Of a DNA stretch of 64,000 nt, positions 17,685 through 26,728 are shown in pieces (position 1 is the first letter of the stretch; the number at the start of each line of letters is the position of its first letter). The DNA lies in NCBI GenBank assembly GCA_963169695.1, contig CAUJDS010000060.1, forward strand, positions 128,780 to 192,779, in the 5' to 3' direction. Source of the DNA: Bdellovibrionota bacterium. GTDB taxonomy: Bacteria > Bdellovibrionota > UBA1018 > CAUJDS01. The notes under the pieces are model-generated. The model saw nothing but the letters and a program-made list of their open reading frames with translations. It ran no database searches and had not been told where the DNA came from. The translations under genes and the position numbers were made by a program.

Positions 17685-18845
17685 ATGAATCGTTCTATGA
17701 GGATTTTGATTTTGGTTACATCTCCGCAGCAACGTGCGGAACTGCAGAAACGCTTAGAAAGCCTGATGCAAATCTACCTTCCAGAACTGCCCATTCGATT
17801 CTACTTTCAAGAGGGCGTTGAGAGCGACTGGTGCTTTGTGGCGTCGGATTGGCCAGCTTTTAAAAAGACGGTGAAGCGACTACGTGGGCGCTCGCATTAC
17901 ATTACTCATGTGGTTTCGGATCGAGATGAGGTTCCGAGTGAGTTTCTTACGGGAGAAATAGATGGTGTCACTTCAGAGCCCTATTCCGATATGGAATTGC
18001 TGACACAGCTCAAAGCATTTCAAACCGCGATGCAGTGGCAAGAGTTGAGCCGAGTTCATCAAGACATGGAGACATCGCTAGGAGAGTTGCAAAAAGACCT
18101 AGCCATCGCAGAGCGCCTCCAGCAAAAGCGATTTCCTTCAAGGCTACCTGAAGTGAAGGGATTTGATGTCGTATCCAGGTACCTGGTAGGTCAGCGATCC
18201 GGTGGGGATCACTTTGACCTCATCAAAGGAAAGGATCATAACGGTTTTTCGTTCTATCTCACAGATGCTTCTAGTTACGGACTTTCGAGCTTTGTTATGG
18301 GAGCAATGATGCGGGTTGCGGCGACGGTAGCGGATGGACACACTATTCAAAGTGCGGAGGTTCTGGAACGTGTATCAAGAGAATTGATCGGAGGACTTGG
18401 TGAGGAAGATCACCTTTCGGTCCTCTATGGAATTTATCGTGCGCAGGATCGCACGTTGAATTACGTCAGCTTGGGTTCCAGTTTACTCTACGTCATTCGG
18501 TCGGATGGAAAGCTGGATCGTCTGCCGACACAAGGGAAGCCCTTGCAGACATCAAGTGGTTGGACCGATGTGGCAGGTGAGGAAGTTCAATTCTTTCCTG
18601 AAGACCGACTTTTAATTGTGTCGGATGGAATATTGGAGGGACTGGGATCACGAGCTCGGTTTGAGAAATGGGTTCAGGCCAATGCGGAGCTGCCGCCTAA
18701 GAAAATGGTGACCGAGATTTTATTTGGAATCAAAGAAAGACTAGAAGACGAGGGATTTCCGCCTCAGGATTGCTCAATTATGATTTTGGGTATGCGATCC
18801 AATGTGCTTCCACTGCGGAAGACAAAGCTAAGACGAGTAGGATAA
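17685..18845 (+). CDS. SpoIIE/RsbU-type PP2C phosphatase with degenerate N-terminal receiver
   Basis: 386 residues. The N-terminal 110 residues resemble a receiver fold (MRILILVTSPQQRAEL opening, SEPYSDMELLTQLKAF near the end) but lack a clear phosphoacceptor Asp. A linker coiled coil (ELQKDLAIAERLQQKRFPS) precedes a PPM/SpoIIE domain with GGDHFD, TDASSYG, VSDGILEG and a final QDCSIMIL, corresponding to the metal-binding motifs of the family. It likely dephosphorylates a STAS-type partner; one candidate is the STAS-like protein at 15256-15732. It is directly joined to the outer-membrane protein gene. Confidence 0.85.
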   Translation: MNRSMRILILVTSPQQRAELQKRLESLMQIYLPELPIRFYFQEGVESDWCFVASDWPAFKKTVKRLRGRSHYITHVVSDRDEVPSEFLTGEIDGVTSEPYSDMELLTQLKAFQTAMQWQELSRVHQDMETSLGELQKDLAIAERLQQKRFPSRLPEVKGFDVVSRYLVGQRSGGDHFDLIKGKDHNGFSFYLTDASSYGLSSFVMGAMMRVAATVADGHTIQSAEVLERVSRELIGGLGEEDHLSVLYGIYRAQDRTLNYVSLGSSLLYVIRSDGKLDRLPTQGKPLQTSSGWTDVAGEEVQFFPEDRLLIVSDGILEGLGSRARFEKWVQANAELPPKKMVTEILFGIKERLEDEGFPPQDCSIMILGMRSNVLPLRKTKLRRVG

Positions 18846-18989
18846 GGACTTCGAGGACGCTCAGGCTAGAATGAGCGGACCACGGGCCTTGAACATTTGC
18901 TTAAGCCACTGCTTAAATTTTCGCATACCTACATTAGTACGACTTTCGAACATAAACGCAAGGTTATAATATCTTATAAATGAGATCAG

Positions 18990-20147
18990 TTAATCAAAAG
19001 CCTGGCGAAGGTCGTCTATCAAATCGTCGCCATCCTCAATTCCGACGCTCAACCTTACTAATCCGTCTCGAATTCCCAAGGACTCCCGGATAGCTTGAGG
19101 CACACTCGCGTGAGTCATAATGGCTGGGTGTTCTATGAGGGACTCAACACCGCCGAGGCTTTCTGCCAGGGCAAAAAGCTGAACACGCTCCAGAAAGCGG
19201 CGCGCTTCCGTGAGTCCGCCTTTCATGACAAACGTAATCATTCCGCTGAATCCGGTCATTTGTTTTCGGGCGATTTCGTGTTGAGGGTGGCTCTTCAGTC
19301 CTGGATAGATGACGCGTTCAACCTTGGAGTGTCCTTCTAGGAAGGACGCCACTTTCATGGCGTTCTGTTGATGGCGGTCCATGCGGACATGAAGGGTCTT
19401 CAGTCCTCGCATAACAAGGAAGGAATCCAACGGACCCGGTACCGCTCCTGCGGAATTCTGAAGAAACTTCAATTGCTCAAAGGTTGTCTGATCATTGAGC
19501 GCAAGGACGCCGCCCACCACATCGCTGTGCCCGTTCATGTACTTCGTCACGCTATGAAGGACGATGTCTGCTCCCCAACGGATGGGTTGCTGAAAGTAGG
19601 GACTAGCAAAGGTATTGTCGACAACACTCTTGGCTCCCTGCTTCTTTGCCAATTGGCAGAGGCGTTCAAGGTCGAGGACTTTGAGCATAGGATTGGTAGG
19701 AGTTTCGATCCAAAGAAGCTTTGTTGTCGGCCGAAAAGCTTTCTGTGCCTTATCCAAATCCAGAAGGTCCACAAACGTAAAGGTGATGCCATAGTTGCTC
19801 AGTACGCGCTCAAAGAGGCGATAGGTGCCTCCATAAACGTCGTCGCAACAAACAACGTGGTCACCCGATTTGAGCAGCTTCAATGTTGTATCAATCGCGG
19901 CCAGTCCAGACGCAAAAGCAAGTCCGTGTTTGGCTCCTTCTAGTGAAGCAACGCAGGCTTCATAGGCTTGTCGAGTAGGGTTGTCGGTCCGCGAATATTC
20001 AAATCCCTTGTGCTGACCGGGTGAAGCTTGAACATAGGTACTGGTTTGATAGATCGGTACCATGACCGCACCCGTTGTGGGATCGGGGGACTGTCCCGCA
20101 TGTATCGCTCGCGTTCCAAACCCTTTTCCTTCGTAGCTGATACTCAT
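18990..20147 (-). CDS. Cystathionine gamma-lyase / gamma-synthase family PLP enzyme
   Basis: 385 residues of the Cys/Met metabolism PLP family: YSRTDNPTRQAYEACVASLE, DDVYGGTYRL, ETPTNPML, DNTFASPYFQQP and the PLP lysine in SVTKYMNGHSDVVGG. Sequence alone does not separate lyase from gamma-synthase; coupling by ATGA to cystathionine beta-synthase upstream argues for gamma-lyase, completing homocysteine to cysteine conversion. The region downstream (18846-18989) carries no strong terminator. Confidence 0.9.
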   Translation of the reverse strand: MSISYEGKGFGTRAIHAGQSPDPTTGAVMVPIYQTSTYVQASPGQHKGFEYSRTDNPTRQAYEACVASLEGAKHGLAFASGLAAIDTTLKLLKSGDHVVCCDDVYGGTYRLFERVLSNYGITFTFVDLLDLDKAQKAFRPTTKLLWIETPTNPMLKVLDLERLCQLAKKQGAKSVVDNTFASPYFQQPIRWGADIVLHSVTKYMNGHSDVVGGVLALNDQTTFEQLKFLQNSAGAVPGPLDSFLVMRGLKTLHVRMDRHQQNAMKVASFLEGHSKVERVIYPGLKSHPQHEIARKQMTGFSGMITFVMKGGLTEARRFLERVQLFALAESLGGVESLIEHPAIMTHASVPQAIRESLGIRDGLVRLSVGIEDGDDLIDDLRQAFD

Positions 20148-21550
20148 TTTCGAGATCCCAAATAGCCCAGGAGGTCGATCTTGGTGATGATTCCAAGGAG
20201 TTCGTCCTTGCCTCGCTCCGAAACGACCAATGGAATGCGTCCGTGGGTGACAAGATCCATGACTTTTTCGACAGGATCTTCAGGCGTAACAAATTCAATT
20301 TCTGCAACCATGTGGTTGGTCAGCGGATCCGAAGACTTGGCCTTTCCTTCGTAGAGTGCGGCGAGAAGATTTTCTTCTGTAACCACTCCTTTGATCCAGC
20401 CCTGATCGTCACGTACCGGAAGTTGGCTGATGCCTTTTTCTTTCATCTTTTCGATAGCCGATGCAATCGTGTCTCTTGGTTTTGCCACCATGACGGAACC
20501 AGGCTGCAAGCGCAGAAAATGTAGCAGGTCTTGTACGCTTCCTCGTGATGATCGATCCAAAAATCCGGCTTCAACCATCCAATCATCGTCATAGACCTTC
20601 GAAAGGTATCGGTTGCCACTGTCTGGCAAAAGGACGAGGACTTTCTTTCCGCGCATTTTCTCGCCCTGAGCTTTGATCCAACGCTTGGCACCCACAACGG
20701 CAGCACCACTTGATACACCGGAGTAAATACCTTCTTTGGTGAGGAGGTCACGAGTCATCAAGAAGGATTCTTTGTCGTCAACTTGGACCATGTCATCAAT
20801 GACGGAAAAATCGTAATTCTTTGGCAAAAAGTCTTCGCCGATTCCTTCAAGCTTGTAGACCTTGGCACCTTTGGTTTTTCCAGTTTTGTACATGTCATAG
20901 ACGATGGATCCCATGGGATCCACGGCAACGACTTGCGTGCCAGGCTTCTTTTCACGCAAGTAGCGAGCGACGCCGCAAATGGTTCCACCTGTCCCAATGC
21001 CGGCAACAAAGGCATCGATGGATGGCATTTGGTGAAAAATCTCCGGGCCCGTCCAGCTGTAATGGCATTCCCGGTTTTTGAGGTTGTTGTATTGCCCAAT
21101 GTAGATGGAATTAGGAGTTTCTTCTCCAAGCCTCTTGGAGACAGAGTAGTAGCTGCGCGGATCTTCGGGTTCTACAGCGGTTGGGGTTACGACGACTTTG
21201 GCGCCGAAAGCACGTAGCGCGCGGATCTTCTCATTCGACATTTTATCCGGCAGAACAAAAATGCTTTTATAGCCTTTCACTGCTGCAGTAATGGCGAGTC
21301 CCATTCCGGTGTTGCCACTGGTGCCTTCGACAATCGTGCCGCCTGGCTTGATGAGCCCATTTTTCTCCGCATCCTCAATGATGTAATAGCCGAGTCGATC
21401 CTTGACGGAACCTCCTGGGTTCATAAATTCGAGCTTGGCGTAAACTTCTGCCTGAACATCACTGCAAACGTGATTGAGTCGAACAATGGGTGTATTGCCG
21501 ATGGACTCAAGAACGTTACCTACCACCTTGGATGAATTGGGATTAAACAT
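20144..21550 (-). CDS. cbs: Cystathionine beta-synthase with C-terminal CBS pair
   Basis: 468 residues from ATG 21550; a longer frame to 21622 has no family residues. The catalytic core shows NPGGSVKDR (PLP Lys), EGTSGNTG and GIGTGGTICG, typical of fold-type II beta-synthases. Residues from about 345 form a Bateman pair of CBS domains (MVAKPRDTIASAIEKM, then FVTPEDPVEKVMDLV) that may bind an adenosyl ligand. The enzyme joins serine and homocysteine. It overlaps the gamma-lyase gene by four bases. No ribosome-binding site is obvious. A 180-bp repeat element separates it from gshA. Confidence 0.92.
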   Translation of the reverse strand: MFNPNSSKVVGNVLESIGNTPIVRLNHVCSDVQAEVYAKLEFMNPGGSVKDRLGYYIIEDAEKNGLIKPGGTIVEGTSGNTGMGLAITAAVKGYKSIFVLPDKMSNEKIRALRAFGAKVVVTPTAVEPEDPRSYYSVSKRLGEETPNSIYIGQYNNLKNRECHYSWTGPEIFHQMPSIDAFVAGIGTGGTICGVARYLREKKPGTQVVAVDPMGSIVYDMYKTGKTKGAKVYKLEGIGEDFLPKNYDFSVIDDMVQVDDKESFLMTRDLLTKEGIYSGVSSGAAVVGAKRWIKAQGEKMRGKKVLVLLPDSGNRYLSKVYDDDWMVEAGFLDRSSRGSVQDLLHFLRLQPGSVMVAKPRDTIASAIEKMKEKGISQLPVRDDQGWIKGVVTEENLLAALYEGKAKSSDPLTNHMVAEIEFVTPEDPVEKVMDLVTHGRIPLVVSERGKDELLGIITKIDLLGYLGSRK

Positions 21551-21656
21551 ATGGCTCGAAAGTATAGGAGGTTGTCCGTGTTTGTCATGCGATTTTACTG
21601 AAAGAAACGCGCCGCGTAGCATTGACCTTCGGCGTTAGTAGGCAGAAAGCAATTTT

Positions 21657-21834
21657 AGGTCCCCGCAATTCTCGTTGAAGAATCAAACCCGCCTTGCTGG
21701 GGTTGCACTAGTCCTATTCGAGGCGTTGATGTTCGGTAGCTTAGAGGAAGACGGCTATGCGTAGCAAGTTGGGTAGGCATTTGGGAAATGGACGCAACGA
21801 GTTTGAGGAAATTCAACGATAACTACGGAGCCCC
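21657..21834. mobile_element. Short non-autonomous element (MITE-like) related to the HNH unit at 29838
   Basis: Inverted ends CCCCGCAATTCTCGTTGAA (21661-21679) and TTCAACGATAACTACGGAG (21812-21830, plus CCCC) match the ends of the 1.55-kb HNH element. Just inside, TCAAACCCGCCTTGCTGGGG (21682-21701) matches the subterminal repeat of that element, and GCAACGAGTTTGAGGAAATT near the right end also resembles its right side. CAATTTTAG before and CAATTCTAA after may be a decayed target duplication. It holds no frame and abuts the gshA stop codon. Confidence 0.6.
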
Positions 21835-21840
21835 ACAATT

Positions 21841-23130
21841 CTAAAGACCGCTTTCCGCAATCTCCATTCCTGCCGCCAATGCGGAAAGCCGGGCAATAGA
21901 TCCGTAGACCAATTCAAAAAGGTGTTTGCGGTACGGCGTCTCGCTGCTACTGGGAGCATCGGCCAACATCAGCTGCTGCAAATCGGAAGTGCATAGTCGC
22001 TTGAGCAACATGCCTTTTGAGTTGAGGTTGTCGAGCTTGCCGCGATCCTCGTGGGTCCGAAGGAATCCCCCCAGAAGTTCACATCCGACCAAATAAATAA
22101 CGGGTTCGGCTACTTTGCCTTCGCTCGTGAGTGAAGTGGGAATTCCTTCCTGAACGATGACGCTGTCGATCGACGACTTGTTTTTTCCTACGCTCATTTT
22201 GTTTTTTTCGCGACGATTGAGTTGCAGTAGTTCTTCTCCGCTAGTGGCTTGCATGATTCCCATGCCATAGGTGCCTTGATTGCTTTTGATAAAAAGGGTC
22301 GGAGTCTCTTCAACCTGTCGCTGAGTGTATTGCTCACGGAGTTTGGCAATCATTTGGTCGACCCGAGAAGCAACGAGGTCCATTCCTTGATCTTCATTGA
22401 AGTTGACTGGAGAAACTGCCTCAGAGTCAACCGTCAGCATCCAAGGATCGACGGATATGATCTGAGCAAATGCTTTGGCGAGTCGATTGTAGTGGTCAAA
22501 ATGGGTACTTTTCTTTCGTGTATGCCAACCTAACTTCTTGCTAGGCAGGATAGGTTGGGTAACTTCGTCCAAAAATGTAGGATATCCGCTAGAAAAATCA
22601 TTATTCAAAAGGATGAAATCCGGCACAAAATTGCCAATGCTCAATTTGCCGTTTTTATTTTCTAAGGGATGGGCATGGAATTTCACCCCAGAAATCGATT
22701 CTAACTCAGCGCCTTCGCTTTCTTCTGGCCACCCTATTTGGGTGTCAATTTTGGATTCGAGAAGCAGCCTTTGGAGGGTGAGCAGGTTTTCGTTGTAGAA
22801 TAGATTGCGCGTATTTTTTTCTGGTATGAGGATGCATTTTCCAAAGGAAGGTAGTCCTTGGCGATCCGCAAAGCGGTTGACCCAATTTCGAATGATCGTA
22901 GGCGCAACGGCCATGTCCTTTGCGCAAATATTGTTAAATCCAGCCGGATAAAGGTTGCAATCGACCGGTGCGATCTTAAAGCCCGCGTCCCTGATATCAA
23001 TGGAACAATAAAATGGAGATGGACTCGCTTTGGATTTTGAAGCGAACCAATCTTGTAGTTCAGTTCTTTTTTCAAAAATTCGTTCGCCAAGTTCGAGTCG
23101 AGCATGGATGGGGGTTGGGACGGGTTTCAT
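21841..23130 (-). CDS. gshA: Glutamate-cysteine ligase, GshA of the Acidithiobacillus type
   Basis: 429 residues matching the unusual glutamate-cysteine ligase family first defined from Acidithiobacillus ferrooxidans (TIGR02049), not the E. coli or plant types. Features: CSIDIRDAGFKIAPVDCNLY, PAGFNNIC, ESKIDTQIGWPEE and an ATP-grasp-like FIKSNQGTYGMGI. It makes gamma-glutamylcysteine, the first step of glutathione synthesis; no gshB lies in the window. The start ATG is one base after the TPR gene stop, so it is the last gene of the ArsA operon. Confidence 0.85.
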   Translation of the reverse strand: MKPVPTPIHARLELGERIFEKRTELQDWFASKSKASPSPFYCSIDIRDAGFKIAPVDCNLYPAGFNNICAKDMAVAPTIIRNWVNRFADRQGLPSFGKCILIPEKNTRNLFYNENLLTLQRLLLESKIDTQIGWPEESEGAELESISGVKFHAHPLENKNGKLSIGNFVPDFILLNNDFSSGYPTFLDEVTQPILPSKKLGWHTRKKSTHFDHYNRLAKAFAQIISVDPWMLTVDSEAVSPVNFNEDQGMDLVASRVDQMIAKLREQYTQRQVEETPTLFIKSNQGTYGMGIMQATSGEELLQLNRREKNKMSVGKNKSSIDSVIVQEGIPTSLTSEGKVAEPVIYLVGCELLGGFLRTHEDRGKLDNLNSKGMLLKRLCTSDLQQLMLADAPSSSETPYRKHLFELVYGSIARLSALAAGMEIAESGL

Positions 23131-23131
23131 T

Positions 23132-24127
23132 TTAATTCCACTTTCGTTCTATCTCGTTGTGAAGCTTTTCGAATTCGCTTCGATAAGCAGCGTCCAGGTC
23201 CTTGCGATCTTCCCAGGTTGCGAGGAGCGTAAGAGCCCTGTCCTTCGTTGACCTGCATTGCGCTTGAATAACAACACCTAGCTCTTCTTGGTAGCGTTGA
23301 AGTTCTAAGGAAGTCCTCTTGCCCTCAGGTGGGGGGAGATGGTTGCATGCTTCTTGGTAATTGACCATGGCTTCAGCAATCCCCTGTGCCGATTGTTGGA
23401 ACCAATTCCTCTCGTCTTTCTCTAGTGCGCCCTGGAGTAGGTGATTGATGGATTCCAAGTGGCAAATCCCACGTCTTTGGTACTGATCGCGGGTTTGCTC
23501 TTCATTGAGCGGTTCTTGAGTAGGTAGCTTACCGCATTGAAAGGTAGCCAGTTGAATCTGAAGCCATCGTGTTTCCGAGCGCAGCTCGGTCGCAAGGGGG
23601 CCTGGCGATAACTTCTTTATTTCATGCTCCAATGAACGGAGCGCACTTTGGGTATCCTTGCTACGCCTTCGATTCCACGATGCACTTCCTTTGAGAAGCA
23701 GGCTGCGAACTCGCTCTTCTTGAGAGAGCGGTTTGAGCTTCAGCAATTCATGCGAAATAAGATAGGCTTCTTGCGGTTTTCCGGTGGCAAGGTAGGAACA
23801 ACCTAAAAGCAGCCTTGCTTCTCTACCTTGGGCTGAATGGAGTCTTCGCGTGGAGAAATATTTTAGGGGTTCGATGGCTGCTTCAGGTTGGTGGAGCTCA
23901 AAATAGGATCGCCCCAGTTCAAACTGGGCATCGACAAAATGCTTCGTCGCGGGAAAATCCTTGGTAAGTTTCAGAAAAGATTCAGATGCCTCTTTCCAAT
24001 TCGAAGTCTGGCTTGCTTTCAGACCCTTATCCCAAAGAACGGTTGCCGGATCAGGGGAAGGCTGATTTTCAATCGGAGTTTGGGCCATGAGAACTTGGAT
24101 GAGTGCGATTAAGCTGATCAGCCACAT
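23132..24127 (-). CDS. Exported TPR-repeat protein, 331 aa
   Basis: ATG 24127 has GGGAGGACC at good distance and starts a signal peptide (MWLISLIALIQVLMAQ). Tetratricopeptide-type helices follow: WDKGLKASQTSNWKEASESF, then DAQFELGRSYFELHQPEAAI and ARLLLGCSYLATGKPQEAYL, resembling YbgF/BamD-like periplasmic repeats. Later helices are less regular. It overlaps the 3' end of the ArsA gene by 59 bases and directly precedes gshA. Role unknown; likely a periplasmic scaffold. Confidence 0.8.
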   Translation of the reverse strand: MWLISLIALIQVLMAQTPIENQPSPDPATVLWDKGLKASQTSNWKEASESFLKLTKDFPATKHFVDAQFELGRSYFELHQPEAAIEPLKYFSTRRLHSAQGREARLLLGCSYLATGKPQEAYLISHELLKLKPLSQEERVRSLLLKGSASWNRRRSKDTQSALRSLEHEIKKLSPGPLATELRSETRWLQIQLATFQCGKLPTQEPLNEEQTRDQYQRRGICHLESINHLLQGALEKDERNWFQQSAQGIAEAMVNYQEACNHLPPPEGKRTSLELQRYQEELGVVIQAQCRSTKDRALTLLATWEDRKDLDAAYRSEFEKLHNEIERKWN

Positions 24128-25160
24128 GCTGAAGGTCCTCCCTAGTGACCACGTCTCGAGTAAGTTCTGGCAGCGAGTGAATCGGCGGAGCATGCTCCCC
24201 TAGTCGGCTGCGAAGTTCAAGTGAAGCTTGAAGTCCCTGACGTTGCTGTGATTCTAGAATGGCTATGCCTTTTTGGGTAGCGGCATCTGCGGAGTGAGTG
24301 CCGTGCTGAAAGTCCAAATGATCAAGGGTTCGATTGAGGAGGATGCCATCTAAGTAGTATCCCTTCGATCGAAGGTGAGAGACAAATGCCTCGGCCTCTG
24401 GAAGCGTCGATGCAGATGGTACGGTGACCAATAAAAATCCCAATCGATCGGATTCTAGCAATGCATTCATGCGTTTGATGCGTGCTTCGAATCCTTCTTG
24501 CAAATGGAAGACACCCGACAGAAAGGCGACAAGGTCGGTGACAAAGTGCTTTCCAGTCAATTGAGCAAGGATGTCGAGAACGATCTGAAGGCCCTTTCCC
24601 ATCCAATTCTTTGCCGGCTTAGCCACCCATTGAAAAAGTTTCTCTTCAAAGACCTTTCCTAAGACCCTGGGAGCATTCAGAAAATGAAGGGTATTGCGAC
24701 TGGGAGGGGTATCCAAAATAACGCAATCATAAGCTGGGTCGTCCACTAGGATCAAAAGGCGCTGCATGGCCATATAATCATGCGCTCCCGAGAATTGGCG
24801 GCTCATCATCGTAAAAATAGGATTACTCAAGAGTTTTTCGGCTTGTTCCTTTGAGGGCGAAAGGGAGTGAATCAGAGACTCCAGGGTTTTTTCTGGGTCG
24901 GGTACCACGGCGAAGTACCCACCTCCAGGTGGAAGGGGTGGTTGAATCGTCGCGGTGAGATCGATCGGGCTATCTCCTAATTGCGAAAGCCCTAGTGCGC
25001 TGCGAAGCCTTCTAGCGGGATCTACGGTTATGACTAAACTTTTCTTACCTAATCTCGCCGCTTGAAGTGCCAAGGCCGCGCTGAGTGTTGTTTTTCCCAC
25101 TCCGCCTGTTCCACACGTAACGATTACGCGGCGCTTGGACAGCAGTTCTTCAAGGTTCAT
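24069..25160 (-). CDS. ArsA/Get3-family ATPase (first of a tandem pair), 363 aa
   Basis: P-loop CGTGGVGKTT at residues 16-25 with the deviant-Walker signature lysine position Gly-shifted, then ITVDPARRL (A-motif Asp) and DTPPS in the switch II region. The family couples ATP hydrolysis to metalloid export or to handling of membrane proteins. There is no arsB or ars regulator nearby, so an arsenic role is unlikely. It overlaps its paralogue by ATGA and lies in a four-gene operon with a TPR protein and gshA. Confidence 0.88.
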   Translation of the reverse strand: MNLEELLSKRRVIVTCGTGGVGKTTLSAALALQAARLGKKSLVITVDPARRLRSALGLSQLGDSPIDLTATIQPPLPPGGGYFAVVPDPEKTLESLIHSLSPSKEQAEKLLSNPIFTMMSRQFSGAHDYMAMQRLLILVDDPAYDCVILDTPPSRNTLHFLNAPRVLGKVFEEKLFQWVAKPAKNWMGKGLQIVLDILAQLTGKHFVTDLVAFLSGVFHLQEGFEARIKRMNALLESDRLGFLLVTVPSASTLPEAEAFVSHLRSKGYYLDGILLNRTLDHLDFQHGTHSADAATQKGIAILESQQRQGLQASLELRSRLGEHAPPIHSLPELTRDVVTREDLQHVADQLNRTHPSSHGPNSD

Positions 25161-25969
25161 AGAGCCACCTTGCCATCGACGCTCTCCTCAAAAAGTCTGC
25201 CAATGCGACTTTCCCACTCTAATGGTCTCAAGAGTTCTTGCTGACGATAGCGCTTTGCCTCGGCATGAACCGCTGGATCATTAGTAACCAACGGAAAATC
25301 CTTTGCCGGATGGAGTGTCGCTAAGTCCAATCCAGGCATACAACGATTCATCCACGTTTCGACCGGGCACTTTGGAAAAAATTTCTTAAGGTGGTCGCGA
25401 AGTTCTACGGCTTCCTGGAGGGGGCCTTCCTCAGGAATAGTTACGATCAAATGGGTGATCTTCTCTGGAGAAGAAAAGTACGCGTGCATTTCTTCCACGT
25501 CGCGATGGAGCGATCCCGCCTTGAAAAGTTTCGAAAAAGAATCCAAACTCTGAAAAAGCGCCAACCCAAATCCCGTCGATGGCATGTCACATACGACGCG
25601 GTCAAAATGAAGCCGCTCGTGCCAGATTTTTCCAAGCATCGCGAGTTCTTTCACTCCGGGCGCTGCTTTGGCGAGGGCCTCAATAGCTTTATTACCGAGC
25701 AAAGCTTTGGCCATCTTTGGAATAGGTACTTTCAATTCAATATACTCTTGAAATGCCAAAAAACTCTGGCAATTGAAGTGACTCAATCGCGGCCTCATTT
25801 TCCTCGGCGCTATTTGATCCGGGGGCTGGAGCGGATCCTCAAAACACATCCAAAGCGTCTCGAGGTCCTCACTTGCAAAACGCTCAGCCAAGGCCCGGGA
25901 GACGGTGGTCTTTCCGACGCCGCCTTTTCCCTGAACAAAAATATGGGTGGTAATGGGTAAGGGGTTCAT
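25157..25969 (-). CDS. ArsA/Get3-family ATPase (second of the tandem pair), 270 aa
   Basis: Deviant Walker A GKGGVGKTT at residues 14-22 with the signature lysine, followed by a shortened Asp motif (CFEDPLQPP) and switch II CDMPSTGFG. It is about 90 residues shorter than its neighbour. Tandem ArsA pairs of unequal length recur, to my knowledge, in Bdellovibrio and Myxococcus-type genomes, where the two chains may form a heterodimer. It is the first gene of the operon; the divergent 150 bases to lpoB must hold its promoter. Confidence 0.87.
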   Translation of the reverse strand: MNPLPITTHIFVQGKGGVGKTTVSRALAERFASEDLETLWMCFEDPLQPPDQIAPRKMRPRLSHFNCQSFLAFQEYIELKVPIPKMAKALLGNKAIEALAKAAPGVKELAMLGKIWHERLHFDRVVCDMPSTGFGLALFQSLDSFSKLFKAGSLHRDVEEMHAYFSSPEKITHLIVTIPEEGPLQEAVELRDHLKKFFPKCPVETWMNRCMPGLDLATLHPAKDFPLVTNDPAVHAEAKRYRQQELLRPLEWESRIGRLFEESVDGKVAL

Positions 25970-26119
25970 TCTGGAATCGGTCCTCGTTTTCGATGGTTCA
26001 GCTTAGCCTAACTTAACCAGATGCAAAATACTAAAGCTAACCCATGCGGTCATTACCGGGACCTCAATCACAAAAGAATTCCATTGGTCAAATGACAGAA
26101 GAAACGGTATTTTTGCAAA

Positions 26120-26728
26120 ATGAAAATTCAAGCGTTGAAATTCGTAGTCCTCGGAATCGTTGTGGGTATGGGCGCAGTGAGCTGTGGACCCAAGGTATTC
26201 ACCAAGGGCGAATACGACGATCCCAATCGAGTTGAACTCTTAGATGACCAATTCAATGAAGCGGATATGCAGCAACTTGCTGACTCGGTGGTTGGGGCAG
26301 TAACTCAGTGCGAATCTGTCAAGAACGCTGCTGCACCGGGTCCCCTCGTTATTGTTCAAAAGATAGAAAATCGTACCGAGGAACATCTTGATACGGTGTC
26401 ATTGACGAACAAATTCCGTACGGCCTTGGCTCGATCCAAGAAGGTGCGATTCATAGACAAAGCTGGCCGGAAGGAATTGGAAGAAGAATATCAGTACAAC
26501 GAAGGCGGCAATGTAGCCCAAGAACATCGTAAGAAGCGTGGGAAGCAAGTCGGCGCTGACTACGTATTTGGCGGCGAGCTGAGTACGCATATTCAAGAGG
26601 TGGGTGATCGGAAGTTGATTTTTTATAAATTGACCATCCAGATGACCAATCTGGAGACCTCAGTCATTGATTGCACGGAAGAAAAAGAGATTCGAAAAAT
26701 ATTTAAGAAAAAACGCCTGGGCATTTAA
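26120..26728 (+). CDS. lpoB: LpoB-family outer-membrane lipoprotein
   Basis: A lipoprotein signal ends at GAVSC (Cys 22). The mature domain matches the LpoB family: GPLVIVQKIENRTEEHLDT, TNKFRTALARSKKVRFID, and GADYVFGGELST. In E. coli LpoB activates the peptidoglycan synthase PBP1b from the outer membrane. The following gene belongs to COG3014, which is a known partner in such loci. Function in this organism is inferred from family. Confidence 0.88.
   Translation: MKIQALKFVVLGIVVGMGAVSCGPKVFTKGEYDDPNRVELLDDQFNEADMQQLADSVVGAVTQCESVKNAAAPGPLVIVQKIENRTEEHLDTVSLTNKFRTALARSKKVRFIDKAGRKELEEEYQYNEGGNVAQEHRKKRGKQVGADYVFGGELSTHIQEVGDRKLIFYKLTIQMTNLETSVIDCTEEKEIRKIFKKKRLGI

Noticed and set aside
18846-18989. 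Bidirectional terminator between the phosphatase and gamma-lyase genes
   Set aside because: The CGCTCA/TGAGCG stem is only six pairs and lacks a T-tract.
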